64,000 nt of DNA from Parasponia andersonii (GCA_002914805.1 JXTB01000124.1:650402-714401), one strand, 5' to 3'. Shown: positions 1 through 12,330, counted from the first letter of the stretch. Made by a program: numbers and translations. The notes: generated from the sequence alone by a model not told the origin.

Positions 1-395
1 TGCACCTGTTTCAGGCACAAATGAAGCATTTTGACTGCAACCCTCACCCACAGGTGTCAACTTCGGTAAAATGGACACACATAAAGGAGTACGGTTCTGA
101 ATAGAGTAAGACATCTCCTCAAGCCAAATTTCTAGGTCACTATCAGAGGTAATCTTCGTTGGAGGAATAGGGATTCCATCTCCACCATCACATTTATAAA
201 CAACCTTAAGTTCTAAATCAAAACGATTTTTATCAACTCCAATCACCTCATACAGCTTATCTACAAGGGTCACAAAAGTTATACCCATCCATACACCCAT
301 GGCCTTACTTTCTTTAGCAATATAACACCATAATATTTTCTCTGACGAAAACTTCCATTCACCGTTATACAAAACTATGATGTTGAAACGTGACT
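1..395 (-). CDS. MULE (Mutator-like) transposase, N-terminal exon, runs off the window edge
   Basis: On the minus strand an open frame runs from about 395 to the window edge at 1 without a stop. It reads SRFNIIVLYNGEWKFSSEK, later IGVDKNRFDLELKVVYKCDG, and ends near SILPKLTPVGEG. This resembles the N-terminal PB1-like region that precedes the MuDR DNA-binding domain in many plant MULE transposases. A pyrimidine-rich tract followed by TGCAG at about 396-400 looks like a splice acceptor, so 395 is a likely exon start. The rest of the protein lies outside the window. The assignment is by pattern memory; a host gene derived from a MULE is the main alternative. Confidence 0.6.
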
Positions 396-479
396 CTGCA
401 GATGAAACAAAAAAAAAGAAATTAGATTCAACAGAAAAAATCATAAAATGTAAACGGAAGAATCTATATTTTTAACCAT

Positions 480-1020
480 CAAAAATTGGTCGAAATTGGT
501 CAAAAGAAATAATCGAAATAGTCATCGAAAATAGGTCGAAAATTCGACTACCATCGAATTATAGTCGAAATATAGTCGACGAAATTCTTACATCTCAGAC
601 TTCAGCGAAATTTGGTCGAAATTATAATCCAAAATCGAAAAAATAATCGAAATAGTCATCGAAAAAAATAATCGAATTGTCATCGAAAATATGTCGAAAA
701 TTCGACTACCATCGAATAGTCATCGAAAATAGGTCGAAAATTCGACTACCATCGAATTATAGTCGAAATATAGTCGACGAAATTCTTGCATCTCAAACTT
801 CATCGAAATTTGGTCGAAATTATAATCGAAATTGATCGAAAAAAATAATCATAATAGTCATCGAAAATAGGTCGAAAATTCGACTACCATCGAATAGTCA
901 TCGAAAATAGGTCGAAAATTCGACTACCAACGAATCGAAATATAGTTCGACGAAATTCTTACATCTCAGACTTCATCGAAATATGGTCGAAATTACATCG
1001 AAAATTCGATGCTTATACTG
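480..1020. repeat. TCGAAA-rich higher-order tandem array
   Basis: The segment is built from short TCGAAA and ATCGAA words arranged in a longer unit of about 180-200 bases. The phrase GTCATCGAAAATAGGTCGAA recurs near 520, 718, 857 and 896, with a diverged version near 678. CTTACATCTCAGACTTCA-like phrases recur near 588, 785 and 959. Each unit holds GTCGAA-AA-TTCGAC, an inverted repeat with 6-base arms. The array starts about 85 bases upstream of the MULE-like exon, so it may lie in an intron or the subterminal part of that element. Confidence 0.8.
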
Positions 1021-2009
1021 AGGCAGTCTGATTTTTTGAGAAATCCAGACTTTTGCAGATAATCCCAGACCCAGAAAACAACTTTTAATGTATAAATTAT
1101 GCTCGTAACATATCGAAACTCAGTTAAAAACCATTTCAAATAGTACCCATACAAAATAACATACCCATTTCGCGGATTTCCGTCCTCCGTCTTACTGCCA
1201 CGTCTTTTTTCTGTTTTTTCAACTTTTATCCTTTCTTATTTTCTGCTCTTAGAATTTCAGCTCCTTAGACAGTGTGATAAATTCAAGCATGAGATTACAT
1301 GAAAGATTGTGAGGATATAGAGGGAGGAATAAGGAGCTACAGCTTGGTTAAAGAGGAGAAGAGCGACATATACATTATAAACCAATTATAAAAAGCAGAA
1401 CTGACATTTCAGGTGGGTATATACATATTTTTCAGAGTTTTATTGAGGGAAGCATATGTGCCAAAATATGTCTCTTATAATGCATATTTAACCTAATTTT
1501 TCTTTATTTTATTGTCAGGCTCGTGTTATAGCCGATGTGGGAGTTTGGTCACTTTTAGCTTTGAGATTCTGAGAGAATAAACGTACATCAATGACAGGTT
1601 TTTCGGCTGGTCGAAACTTGAGAGAGAATTATATCAAACTACTCTTTAATATTTTGTTCCGTTTACATTTTTTGTTTTAGTTATTATCATGATTTTTGGA
1701 TTTTATATTTATTATAAATTTATATTCTGATACTAATTTAGAATAGTTAATTTACGAAGATGATTTAATAAACTTATTTTAGGATCAGTTTTTATATGGT
1801 TTATTTTCAATTTTTTAAACGGTAATTTGGTAATTAACTGCTCTAAATTAGTGTAATGGTATAAATTTATAATAGATTTTAAATCTAAGAGTCAATATTG
1901 ATAATAACCAAAATAGAAGGTATAATTTGAATAAAATATTAAAATGCAGGGTATAAAAATAATAATATCCCATTTCAAAAGCTCTAAAATAAGGTTAAAA
2001 AAAAAAAGA
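1021..2009. other. Intergenic, no gene seen
   Basis: AT-rich sequence with no open frame that I can relate to a protein and no clear repeat structure. It separates the TCGAAA array from the left end of the E2 pseudogene copy. A homopurine run near 1997-2011 marks where similarity to the E2 gene stops. Confidence 0.5.
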
Positions 2010-2494
2010 AGAATTATAGATCTATAGAACATGAAAGATAGTGATGAATATTCATTCGGTAGCTCATTTCAATCCCTCTATTTTTTTCATTGCATATTTT
2101 ATATAAGATTTAAACTATTAAGGCATTAGCCTCTAACATGGTTACTGATTTTACTATTAGGCGTCTATATATCAAAGGACGGGGCAATCATAAATGAAAA
2201 TTTCGCCTTTTACTTTCTGAACATATAGCTTCCGATCCTTCATCATCAATGACGCAGCATCACCGATGAGTGGGTCTGAAGGATTTGGATTAAATAAAAA
2301 TTGTTAAAGGAAAACTTCAGAAACATTTAGAAGATCTGTAGTAGCGGAAACCAAAATTGTCTATGTGAATCCAAAAGAAGAGGTACATGGTAGAAAGAAA
2401 AATAATAGGCATGAAAATTTTCACAATGTTGTGAAAGGGAGAATAATAACACAACATAGTTTCTGTGCCCCCATAATTTGAAAATGAAAGGTAG

Positions 2495-3282
2495 TGTTAG
2501 TGCGATTCTTATCAGCTGTCAACGTGTCTCTGAACTGCTGACGTTGTATCTACCAATTATCCACGTATCCTTGCTATCCCAGCGTGCTTTTTACTTCAAG
2601 TCGGGTCGGAGAGGCAGAGGTCGTCATCCGCAAAGATTTTCTGATACTTAAGTCAGTTGTTTATCCATGAGGCTGAGAAACAAAGAATTAGTTTTTCTTT
2701 TTATATGTCAATCTTAATCTCTTTTTTTCTATAGGGAAGCAAGGCTTATATACATAATCCTGGAACTGAGAGCTCTTCTCGGCTCTCAATCCAAGATTGA
2801 GTACCTTTTCCTACTATGACTTACTCCAGAAATCACGGGCCGTAATTACCATGATTTCTCTTACATCGTCGTAGCCTGCTTTTCGCTGTCCCCTACGACT
2901 TGGGCCTGTCGGGGGTAAGATTTTGACAAACCACCATTCTGTCAGGGCGGTTTGCCCAATGTGCGCACCTACCTAGGATCGCATTAAATGCCTTATCTGG
3001 TTCTGGAGCAGTGCGTTGTCTCCCGTGGTCTTCTGGCAGAAGTCCCTCGAGGCTTTTGACCACCAGCTGTTGAGGCAAGAACTGGATTTGGCCGAATCGT
3101 CCAGGGTCTAGGATAGATTCGGCCCTGGCCTCGGACAGCCCATGGGCCCATGCAATATCACGTGTGACTCGCGTGGCTTTTAAATAGTTACTCTGGACAC
3201 GCGTCGGATGGCGTGCCCCTCTTGTGACCTGCTCTATCACTTAATCGACCACGTGGTACATGATCTAGGAATGGGCCCTACA
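2495..3282 (-). repeat. 3' LTR of the Tat element
   Basis: Left-hand copy of the long terminal repeat. In element orientation it begins TGTAGGGCC and ends CTAACA. It aligns along its whole length with 13871-14664 at about nine positions in ten. The outer end abuts the E2 pseudogene intron. Confidence 0.88.
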
Positions 3283-3642
3283 ACTGCCCCCATTTCCCTA
3301 TTTGATGGACTCGCATCTATCAAATGGGAAAATCGTATCTCCAACCCTTCAATTCAAGAGGTACACATGGCCCCTTACCATCATTTCTTTTCAATTACCG
3401 ACGATGGTGCACGCTATCCTGTGTCATGATTCTTTTCAGATTTTTGAAATTCTAGTGCTTCAGCCTGCCTCGTACCCTTCCTTTCTAAGGGGGACTTTTC
3501 AGCTCCCCCTCTATAAAAATTGCACTTACGCTCGTTTCTTACTTTACCAAAATCTCCAAATCTTCTAGCTTTCTAAAATCTTAGGGTTTCCGACTTTTCC
3601 CTTTGCTAGAACCTTTTGCTCATTTTGATCGTATCCAGAACG

Positions 3643-6600
3643 ATGGCCTCGAACCAGAATCAGAAGTTCTGTCTCATTGTGGATTCAGAGTTGGACTCAC
3701 TGAGGAGGCAGTTCTGCTTCCCTGGCGGAGTTACATTATAAAGGGTCAAGGGCCCTGCGGATTGGTACCTTCGCCCCTCTGCCCCCGAAGGCTCTATCAT
3801 CTTGGGAAGGAGGCACCTGAAATGGCTGCGGTTTCCCCTTGCTCTCCTGATCCATCAGTTCTTCACTCTGACGGGGATTCACCCGATGCAGCTGAATGCT
3901 AACGGGGTCATGATCTTGATGGGGCTCTCAGCTCTGTCAGTTCTCCTTAATGTACATATCGACTTGGATGTGGTCTTTTATGTCTACAAGCTCACCATCA
4001 TCCCCAAAAAGAGCTCCTACCCCACTTTTTACCTCCAGCTGCTCCCGGGATGCCATATTTTCTGAGGCTTGCCGAGGTCAGATAAGCAATGGGACTCCCA
4101 CTCTATGCTGTATGCTGTCGGAGGGGTGTGGTGCTCTCCTTGGGTGAATGGAGAGCGCTTCCAAGTTCCTTCGTTTTTTCTGCAAAGTAAGTACTAGGTT
4201 GTGATTTTTTTTTTGAGTCTGTGTACACCTCGTCCGTTATTCCTCATGATATTTTGCCTTGCGTAGCCTCTGCGGAGGAAAGCAGGTTTGAGCCGCAACT
4301 GTCGGCTGGGCAGGTCAAGGAGCTGGAGGGGATCGTCATCTTTGGGTCCTCTAGGGATTGCCGACGCATCCAGGCCATCCTGAATCCCCAGGTGATAAAT
4401 ATGATGCCTAGGATGGTCTCATATCTCCTCTTCCCACTGGACACCTGGGTCATCACAAAACACCTGCAGAGCCAGCTTAACGCCTCAGTTTTGAATCGGT
4501 TCTGCCGGGATAAACAGAGTCACATCACCATGGTGGGTCATCAGATCACGGCCTCGAGCCAGCTGGCGGGTCCCAATGACCTGGTGGCACTGACCAGCCA
4601 CGAGCTCGAAGAGACGGTGAGGCTCGTAGCCAAACAGTGCGTCAGGCTTCGTAGAGAGGAAACCGCTGCCCCCAAGAGGGTTAAGGGTGAGTTCATTTTT
4701 GCATCTTAGGGCTCCGTCGATCAGGTCATGGCTGCATTCTAACCACGTTGCTTGCACTTTACAGGTTCTGATGCAGGCCCTTCGACAGACCCTTCCCCAT
4801 TCAAGGGGAGTGCCGCTGTGCACAAGGCTCACTCCAAGGTCCCCGCTGGTTGGCATTTGGTGGTGTCCTCAGAGGATAAAGCCGAGGGGCAGGGAGTTGT
4901 CACCCTAAGAACAGGCTCTGATGATGACCGGGTGGGCCTGTTCATGCCCGGTGGTGAAACACCTGTGGTCCCCTCTTCCGAGGCGAGTGGACCCCCGACT
5001 TGGGAGATGCCAGCCACAAAGGTCGTATACGGCAAGGGGGCACCTTCGAGCCTGCCCGGGGAACCTGCTGCTCTGACCTATTCTGCCCTCAACTCCAGTT
5101 CGAAGACGGGCGCGTGGTCTGGCGCTGCCTGCCCTCACGGAGAGATTGTCGAGCTCAGTGAGAGAGCTCTGAGATTGAAATCTCGGCTATCTTCCCCTCC
5201 CTCGGTCCCGATGAAGCGGGGTTGCGAGGCCGACTCGTCCAAAAGGAAGGAAAGCCCGGCGGGGAAGAGGGGCAGGGCTGCCCCCTCTTCTGACGGCGAT
5301 GACGACGGGGCTACGCTGACCCTCATGAGGAGGAGAAGGTCTACGCGCGGTGGCCCGTCAGGGAGGATTGGTCAAGACAAGACCGAAAAATCACATTCAG
5401 GCAGGGCTCCAAGGGGGGCGACAACCGAAGCCGCCGATGTAGCAGCAGTCGTCGTGGCCTCTTCTGCTGAGGATATGCTGCCCCTGCTATCACTGAAAGC
5501 GTGCTCAGCGACGCCCTGCCTCCTATCATCCTCACCTCTACTGCTTTGGGAGCGTCGAAAGAAGCTACTAGAGTGCATCCGGTGGAGGGAAAAGGCGTCC
5601 TCGCGGTTGGCAGGGTGGAGCCGCGTTCCTTAGACGCGAACAATGCCCAGGGAGAGGGTCCAGCTGCGGAGTTCGAGCTGGAAGTGCTCTCCCTAGAGAA
5701 CGTTGAGCTCGTCGCTGGCTGCAGCATTGCGGAGGTTTGGCTCGTCTGGCCGCCACTTTCATATTTTTCGGCATCCTTGCTGAACACTGACCTTATTTTC
5801 TTGTATCTTACAGCTAGCTGCCATTCAGTCCTTCTACTCCTCTCGCGTCAAGGAGCTGATCGGGGAGCTGAATGCCCGTGCTGCAATGGCTGAGCAGAGC
5901 GAGGTTGCCCTTGCCACGTTGAGGGCGGACTTCGACCTGTATCAAATCCTAGACGAGGCTAGGGTCAGCAGCATGGTGGCTCACGCTCTGAGCGCTAAGA
6001 GGGTCAGGCATGAGAAGCTGGTCGCCAAGTTGGCCGAAGCAGAGGCTGACAAGTTAGCTCAAGCCGAGGCTGCCAAGCTGGCCTAAACGAAGCTCAGGGT
6101 CAAAGAGCAGGAGCTGCAGAACGCAGGGGCGGAGATGGAGCTAGCTTTCATTACTCACGATAGAGCTATCGATGATGCCAAAAAGGCGAGGAAAGCCGAG
6201 GCAAAAGCCAAACTGGAAGCCCATTCCCTATAGCGTAGGCTCGATCGGTCCAACGAGGTAAACCGACATCTTTACTTGGATCACAGAAAACTAATGGGAG
6301 CTCATGTGGAGGTGTCTCGTAAGCATGACGAAGACCTTGCCGATATTAACATTCTTTTGATCGACTTGTCACAGCGGCAAGCGACGCTGAGGGACAGGCT
6401 GGCAGATGCGGAGAAGCTAAAGACAAGGTACCAGAGGCAAGTGGATATCTTTTCTGTGGAGAGCTACAGGTCTAGCTGGGAGAATAGAGAATTCAAGGGC
6501 CACGCGGAGGTGGTAATGCCAGACCTGTTCGATGAGCAGAAAGGCATCGAGAGGGACCATTATTCTATCAGGCACTATATGCAACAGTTGGGGGATGAGA

Positions 6601-7150
6601 TTAATATCGTGTACCCCACTGATATGCTGAAGATACTCGACAAAGAAAAAGATAGGCCCTCTACATCTGCCTCTGTCGCCAGGTAGATTGTCCCTGCTTC
6701 CGGTCTACTAGAGCAAGCTGCAGAGGTTCAGGGCGGTCAGCCTGGTCTTGGTGCCTTAACTAGTGGAGGGTCAGGTGCGGTCATTTTGTCTAGCGATGAT
6801 TCTGACTCCGGTACGCTGCCCTCTGCCGATGCTGGTCCAAGCGCCAAAACTAGTAGCGCTCCCCTCATCGGAGGTAACTAGAGCCTCTCGCTTTTTACAT
6901 ATTTGTAAAATACTAATTGTGTTATGTAAAGCTGACCCTCGTTGCAAACACTTGTTTTGTCCGCGTTCATGGTCAGGGTCGGACATCATATACGATGCCA
7001 TTCCCTTGTTGGCAGTACGACCTACCTCTGTGTCTGGCTCAATCGTATATGATTTGGAGTTTTCAGTGAATTCCCCCCGTGCTATGATTGACAAGATTAG
7101 CTCTGAAGATCGGGATGTGAGTTCCGGCTCATCCGGCTTTGAGGATGTAT
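3643..7150 (+). pseudogene. Antisense ORF region of the Tat element (gypsy-associated 'Transposase_28'-like)
   Basis: This region lies between integrase and the 3' LTR and is coded on the strand opposite to gag-pol. The first part (about 3643-4065) resembles the plant 'putative gypsy type transposon' domain (Pfam Transposase_28, by memory), with the phrases FFTLTGIHPMQLNANG and VVFYVYKL. A basic, Ser-rich middle part (about 4750-5400) is followed by Ala/Lys/Glu-rich coiled-coil-like segments (about 5886-6690). Such antisense ORFs are known in Tat elements such as Grande and Retand; their function is not established. The region is broken, with several interruptions. Confidence 0.65.
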
Positions 7151-7485
7151 AAACTCTGTTATGACTTATCTTGGCAGAATTTGACCCGTGCATGTGGTTG
7201 GACTTCTTCGACTCCAAATGGGAATGTGTTAGGAACCAGCTCCAGGGGATGGTCGACCACTGCTTGGACCCGTCGCTGCAGAGGAAAAAGCCCAGGCTCA
7301 GCTCTTATCAGGAGCAAACAGGGCGTTACCACTCCGATGTGTCCCTCGGAGTCTGTCCAAGACATACTTCTTACAAATAGAGCCTCCGAATCTGCGTCCC
7401 TGTCGACTACGTGTTTTGTATTTTAGGCAATAATAAATAGAGTTTGGTTTTAACTTCTATCTTCATGCTTGGATTTATATTGGCC

Positions 7486-8100
7486 TACTTCTAACGGGTA
7501 AGCCCTAGCTCCATTCACTTCTAGTCCATACATAGCTAAGGCACTCCCTAGAGAGGGTCTGCTTCCAAAGGGTAGACCCTGGCGCCATTTGCCTTCGTCT
7601 CATGCGTAGCTAAGGTGCTCTAGGGAGGGTCTGCTTCTAACGGGTAGACCCTGGCCCTGCTTGTCTTGGTCTCATACGCAACTATGTTGCTCTTTGGGAG
7701 GGTCTGCTTCCAACGGGCAAACCCTATCCATGTTTGTCTTTGTCCCGTGCGCAGCTAAGGTGCTCTGTGGGAGGGTTTGCTTCCAACGGGCAGACCCTAG
7801 CACCGCTTGCCTTTGGCTCGCGCATAGCTAAGGCATTCTCGGGCTATTGGCAAGCGTTTTCTTACACGATGTGATTCCCATAGTACGATTGTTTTCGAGG
7901 TCTACTGGCAAGTTTTTGGTTGCGCAGCTCATTCCTCTTCGTACGTTTTCTCAGTCCATCGGCAAACATTTTAGTACACGATATGATTCCCATAGTACGA
8001 TCATTTTTGAGATCTGCTGGCAAGTTTTTTGGTTGCGTAGCTCTTTCCTCTTCGTAAGTTTTCTCGGGTCGTCGACGAGCGACGTGATCCCCGCAGTACA
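7486..8100. repeat. Two tandem-repeat blocks inside the Tat element
   Basis: At about 7486-7845 there are five diverged copies of a unit of 72-75 bases carrying GGGAGGGTCTGCTTCCAACG and a TAGCTAAGG phrase. At about 7860-8090 a unit of about 117 bases occurs twice, marked by GATTCCCATAGTACGAT and CTGGCAAGTTTTTGGTTGCG. Both blocks lie between the pol end and the antisense ORF. Tandem repeats in this 3' region are known for the Tat/Ogre group and have seeded satellite arrays in some plants. Confidence 0.8.
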
Positions 8101-8233
8101 ATTTTTGATGAGTGAATAGTTCATGGGGTCTGGTACTGGAGACAAACTCTTTTTCATAGCAATCCAAAGCATAAGTCCATGTGGCAAAAACCCTGACCTG
8201 TTTTAGAATTAAGCTGTTCAATAATACAAGAAT

Positions 8234-9396
8234 TTACATGTATTTCATAACATTTACATATATCTCACACTGGTACTTTTTCAAGTGCTGGGCGTTCCAC
8301 ATGTTTGGTAGGCTCTTCCCAGTCTTGAGTTCTTTCAGGACATATGCACCATTGTCAAGCGCCTTGATCACCTCATAGGGCCTAACCCAGTTAGAGTCTA
8401 ACTTCGAGGAATTTTCCGTTCTGACCTTCAACACCCAATCCTCGGTGTTAAATCGACGAGCACTAACCTTCTTTGTATAGTAGGACCTAGCCTGTTGATG
8501 GTACGAGACCAGGTGGACCAGGGCCATGTCCCTTGTTTCTTCCAGGAGGTCTGTGTTATGGCTTAGCTGCTGCTCGTTCAATGAGGCGTCTCTTACCACT
8601 TCGGAGTAAAGGGTCGGGAGGCCAATCTCGGTCAGGATCACAGCCTCCGACCCATAGACCATGGCGAATGATGTTCTTCTCGTTGACCTTCGCTTCGCGG
8701 TTCGATGGGCCCACACAATGGCTGATAGCTCTTCTAATCACTACCTGTCTTTAGCCTCCTGCAAGTTCTTTTTAATATTGCTGAATATGGCCTTGTTCAT
8801 TGCCTTTGCTTGGCCATTCCCTTGAGGGTAGTTTATGGATGAGAAACTGAGCCTTATATCATACAACTCACACAGCTCCTTAAGCTTAGCATTCTGGAAC
8901 TGTGCGCCATGATCAGCGTGTATCTCTTTCGGTATTCTGTATCGGCAGATTATGTTTTTCCAAATGAAGTTAATTGTGTCTGCCTTATTAATGGTCGCGT
9001 AGGCTTTAGCCTCTACCCATTTGGTGAAATAATCGGTGGCCAGCAAGTCGTACCTTCTTCCCCCTGGACTTCTAAGGAGCTCTCCGACGATGTCCAGGCC
9101 CCATTTAGCGAATGGCCAAGGAGTTATATTCGAATGGAGCACCTCCGCGGGTTGGCGCTTCATGGGGCGGACCTCTGGAACTTGTCACACTTCTTGACAA
9201 ATTGGGCCGCCTCGGTCATCATGTATAGCCAGAAGTATCCAGCTGTCAAGGCCTTGTGGGCGAGGCTACGTCCACCAGAGTGGTTGCCGCATGCTCCCTT
9301 ATGGATTTCCTCCATTAGCTTCTGCGCCTCGACGGGACCTACGCACCTCAGCATTGGTCCCATCGTTGATCTCCTATACAGTCGTCCCCCCACCAT
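8234..9396 (-). pseudogene. Tat element integrase region
   Basis: Minus-strand open stretches carry an integrase zinc-binding segment (HKGACGNHSGGRSLAHK, and a C-x2-C-like phrase), then a catalytic-core-like segment with WGLDIVGELL, LLATDYFTKWVEAKAY and SINYPQGNGQAKAMNKAI. A C-terminal part near 8240-8480 has WVLKVR and GKSLPNMWNAQHLKKY. The order and wording are those of plant Ty3/gypsy integrases of the Tat clade. The region is a fossil and is broken. Confidence 0.85.
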
Positions 9397-9435
9397 CGAA
9401 TATCTGGCAGCCTTCAGTTTGATTGACCTCGCTTC

Positions 9436-10540
9436 TTAGGGGTCCGCAGATAGGTTCTCCAATGCCAAGTATTGGGTGATGGGTTTCATCCACCCCTCGT
9501 CTGCAGAGTCAGTTGCAAACACATGGCATGCGGGGGTCTCCAAAGGGTCCCTCATATTCTCTCCCTCTAGCAGAATCTCTGTGTGTCCGGTCGTCCCCCC
9601 GATCGATGCACTTTTAGCTAACTCATCGGCCTTTTGGTTCATCTCCCTGGATATTTGTTCGATATTGAAACTGCTAAAGCGGGCTTTCGCCCCCATTACC
9701 CTGGAGAAGTACCTGTGTAATCTTGGCTCTTTTACTTTGAAGTCTCCCCTAACCTGACCCATGATCAGCTGCGAGTCGGTCTTTACTGCGATGCTCTCTA
9801 CTCCGAAGTGCAGAGCCAGCTCAAGACCTTGCAGTAGCGCTTCGTACTCCGCCTCGTTGTTCATTGCCTGGAAACTAAGCCTCAAAACTTTCTCTACCCT
9901 GAGTCCTGCTAGGGTCTGCAGGACTATTCCGATACCTGACCCCGAGGCGTTCGTGGATCCGTCAGTGTAGAGGGTCCAGGCTGAAGGGATGTGAGGTAGA
10001 GACGTCTAAAGCGGGTCGTGTGGCTCACCGAAGGATTGGATTTCCACCAGGAAGTCCGCCATGACTTGCCCTTTCTTCGCCACTCGAGGCTGATACTCGA
10101 TGTTGTATATCCCCAGTTCGATGGCCCACTTGGTTAGTCGTCCCGATAAATCCGGTTTGGCCAAGATTTGCTAGATGGGGAAATCCATATATACCGTAAC
10201 CGAGTGTGCCTCGAAGTATTGTCTGAGTCTTTTCTTAGCGTTGACTAGAGCCAGGACCAGTTTCTCTGCCATACTATATCGCATCTCGGCATCCAAGAGC
10301 ATGCGGCTTACGTAAAACATCGGCTTCTGCTTGCTGTCTTTCTCGATGAGTAGTACGGCGCTGATTGCTACTTTGGACACTGCCAAATAAGCGTATAAGC
10401 ACTGCCCCTCTGCCGGGGAAGCCAGGATAGGCAGATGACTTAAGTACAGCTTGAGCTCTGCCAGTGCCTTGTCCTATTTCTCACCCTAGACAATAGTGGG
10501 GCTTCTCTTTATGCACTGAAATAAAGGCTTACTTCGGTCA
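9436..10540 (-). pseudogene. Tat element RNase H regions (two kinds)
   Basis: Nearer the reverse transcriptase (about 10171-10540) is a standard gypsy RNase H-like segment with KPMFYVSRMLLDAEMRYSMAEK. Downstream (about 9436-9990) is a second RNase H-like segment with NNEAEYEALLQGLELALHFG, VKTDSQLIMGQV and MNQKADELAKSAS. The latter reads like the archaeal/plant-type RNase H that Tat elements are known to carry in addition to their own. This supports the clade call. The region is broken. Confidence 0.8.
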
Positions 10541-11490
10541 GACATCTTGGAGACAAATCGACTGAGAGCGGCTATCTTCCCGGTTAGGTGCTGGACCTTT
10601 TGAATAGTTCAGGGTCTTTGCACGTCTGCGATTGAAGACAACTGGGTCGGGCTGGCCTCAATGCCCCTTCTGCTCATGATGTGTCCCAGGAATTGGCCGG
10701 AGGACACCCCGAACGAAAATTTCTTGGGGTTCAGATGCATCTGGTGTCACCTCAGAATCTGAAAACATTCGTCTAAATGTCCCAGATGGCCTGAAGTTTC
10801 TTTGCTCTTCACGACCATGTCATCGATGTAGACTTCTATAGTTTTCCCTAGCAGCTCGGCGAACATTTTGTTCATGAGCCTCTGGTAGGTCGCCCCCGCG
10901 TTCTTCAAGCCAAAAGGCATGCATCGGTAACAGTACAGACCTCGCTCCGTAATGAATGCTGTGTGGATCTGGTCCTCCTCATGCAGAGGGATCTGGTTGT
11001 ATTCAGAGTAGGCATCTAAGAGGCTCATCCTGTCGAATCCAGCCGTCGCATCGACCATTTGGTCGATCCTTGGTAGGGGGAAGCTGTCCTTCGGGCAGGC
11101 CTTATTTAGGTTGGTGAAGTCTATACAAGTACGGTCGTCACCGTTTTTCTTTTTTACCACCACCAAGTTGGAGACCTAACATGGGTATACGCATTCCATG
11201 ATCATGTCGTTCTCCAGTAGTGTCTCTACCTCCTTGTTGATCGCCCTGTTTTTCTCCGGCGCAAACGTTCGGGGCCTCTGCCTGACCGGAGGGAAATTAG
11301 GGTCTGCATTTAACCGGTGGCATGCATGTGCAGGGTCTATCCTGAGCATGTCATCGTGGGACCACACAAAGACGTCTCTATTCTGCCTAAAGAACCCCAA
11401 CAACTCGCTCCTGTCTTCCTCGGGTAGCAGGGCCCCGATTAAGACTACCTTTGCCAGTTCTACTTCTTTCAAAGGGACTGCCACCAGCTC
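10541..11490 (-). pseudogene. Tat element reverse transcriptase region
   Basis: Minus-strand stretches show clear Ty3/gypsy RT motifs: RTCIDFTNLNKACPKDSFPL, MSLLDAYSEYNQIPL, GLYCYRCMPFGLKNAGATYQ and IEVYIDDMVVKS. The upstream linker has NADPNFPPVRQRPRTFAPEK. The order relative to protease and RNase H is normal for gypsy elements. Broken fossil. Confidence 0.9.
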
Positions 11491-11639
11491 CTCAATCGTG
11501 GATTATGGCCTGTCAGACTCCTCTTCGATCCGCTTCATGTATGCCGGCAGGCGTTCCTTTTATTGCTATCTGTCCCCCGTCAAGGCGCTCGCGCTCGCAT
11601 CGGCTCCCCTCAGGGCAGTTGAAAAACATTTCCTCACAG

Positions 11640-12330
11640 AAGCTTAGTCTCCTTTGATGTTTATCGTATAAGTACCATCCTTTGATAGATATATTAAGAC
11701 TTGGTGGAGGGTGGAGGCGACCCCATGCATGGCGTGGATCCACCCTCTCCCTATGATGACATTGAAGGAGGACTGGCAGTCGATGACGACGAAGTCCACA
11801 TCTAAGCATCTCTCTGCTATGCAGACCTTCAGGGTCACAATGCCTAAGGGGCTGACCTTAGTACTGTTGAAGGTGAACAGTGGCTGACAGTTTGGCCTGA
11901 GTGCGTTTCGATCCAGACCCATGCTCTCGAATGTACTGAGGAATAGGACGTCGACGCTACTCCCGCCGTCGACCAGGACCCTTCCGACTAATGCAGAGTC
12001 GATCTACAGCTTAATCACCAAGGGGTCATCATGGGGCAGACGCACTGTGGACAAGTCTTGCTGGGTGAAAGCGATAGGAGCGGCTGAGGCATAGCTTTCT
12101 CCCATCACCAGGTGGTTCACGAAGTGGCCCATCCCCTTCAGGCATTTCACCCTTTCCTCGATTTTTTTTTGGCATTTTTCCTTCTCTTCCTGACCCTGGG
12201 TCAGCTCTGGTCTGCCTATGATAGTCGGCATTATCCTGAGAGCCTACTCTCCTGACCCGAAGGCCTGGGTCTGCTTGCCTTTTTTGAGCCTGGGTGCATC
12301 TTCCTTTAACTGGCTTCCACTGGTCTTCAC
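11640..12330 (-). pseudogene. Tat element protease region
   Basis: Minus-strand stretches between gag and RT contain DVDFVVIDCQSSFNVIIGRG and GWIHAMHGVASTLHQVL, wording typical of the retropepsin region of Tat elements. The assignment rests on position and these phrases. Broken fossil. Confidence 0.7.

Noticed and set aside
2010-2494. Possible processed (retroposed) pseudogene of the E2 mRNA
   Set aside because: Intron sequence is retained next to exon 5 and no poly-A tail lies at its 3' side, so a DNA-level duplication fits better.
2893-3902. Several open frames on both strands (2893-3240, 3208-3429, 3302-3568)
   Set aside because: They fall in or beside the LTR of the Tat element and have no protein-family wording; they are chance frames in GC-richer LTR sequence.
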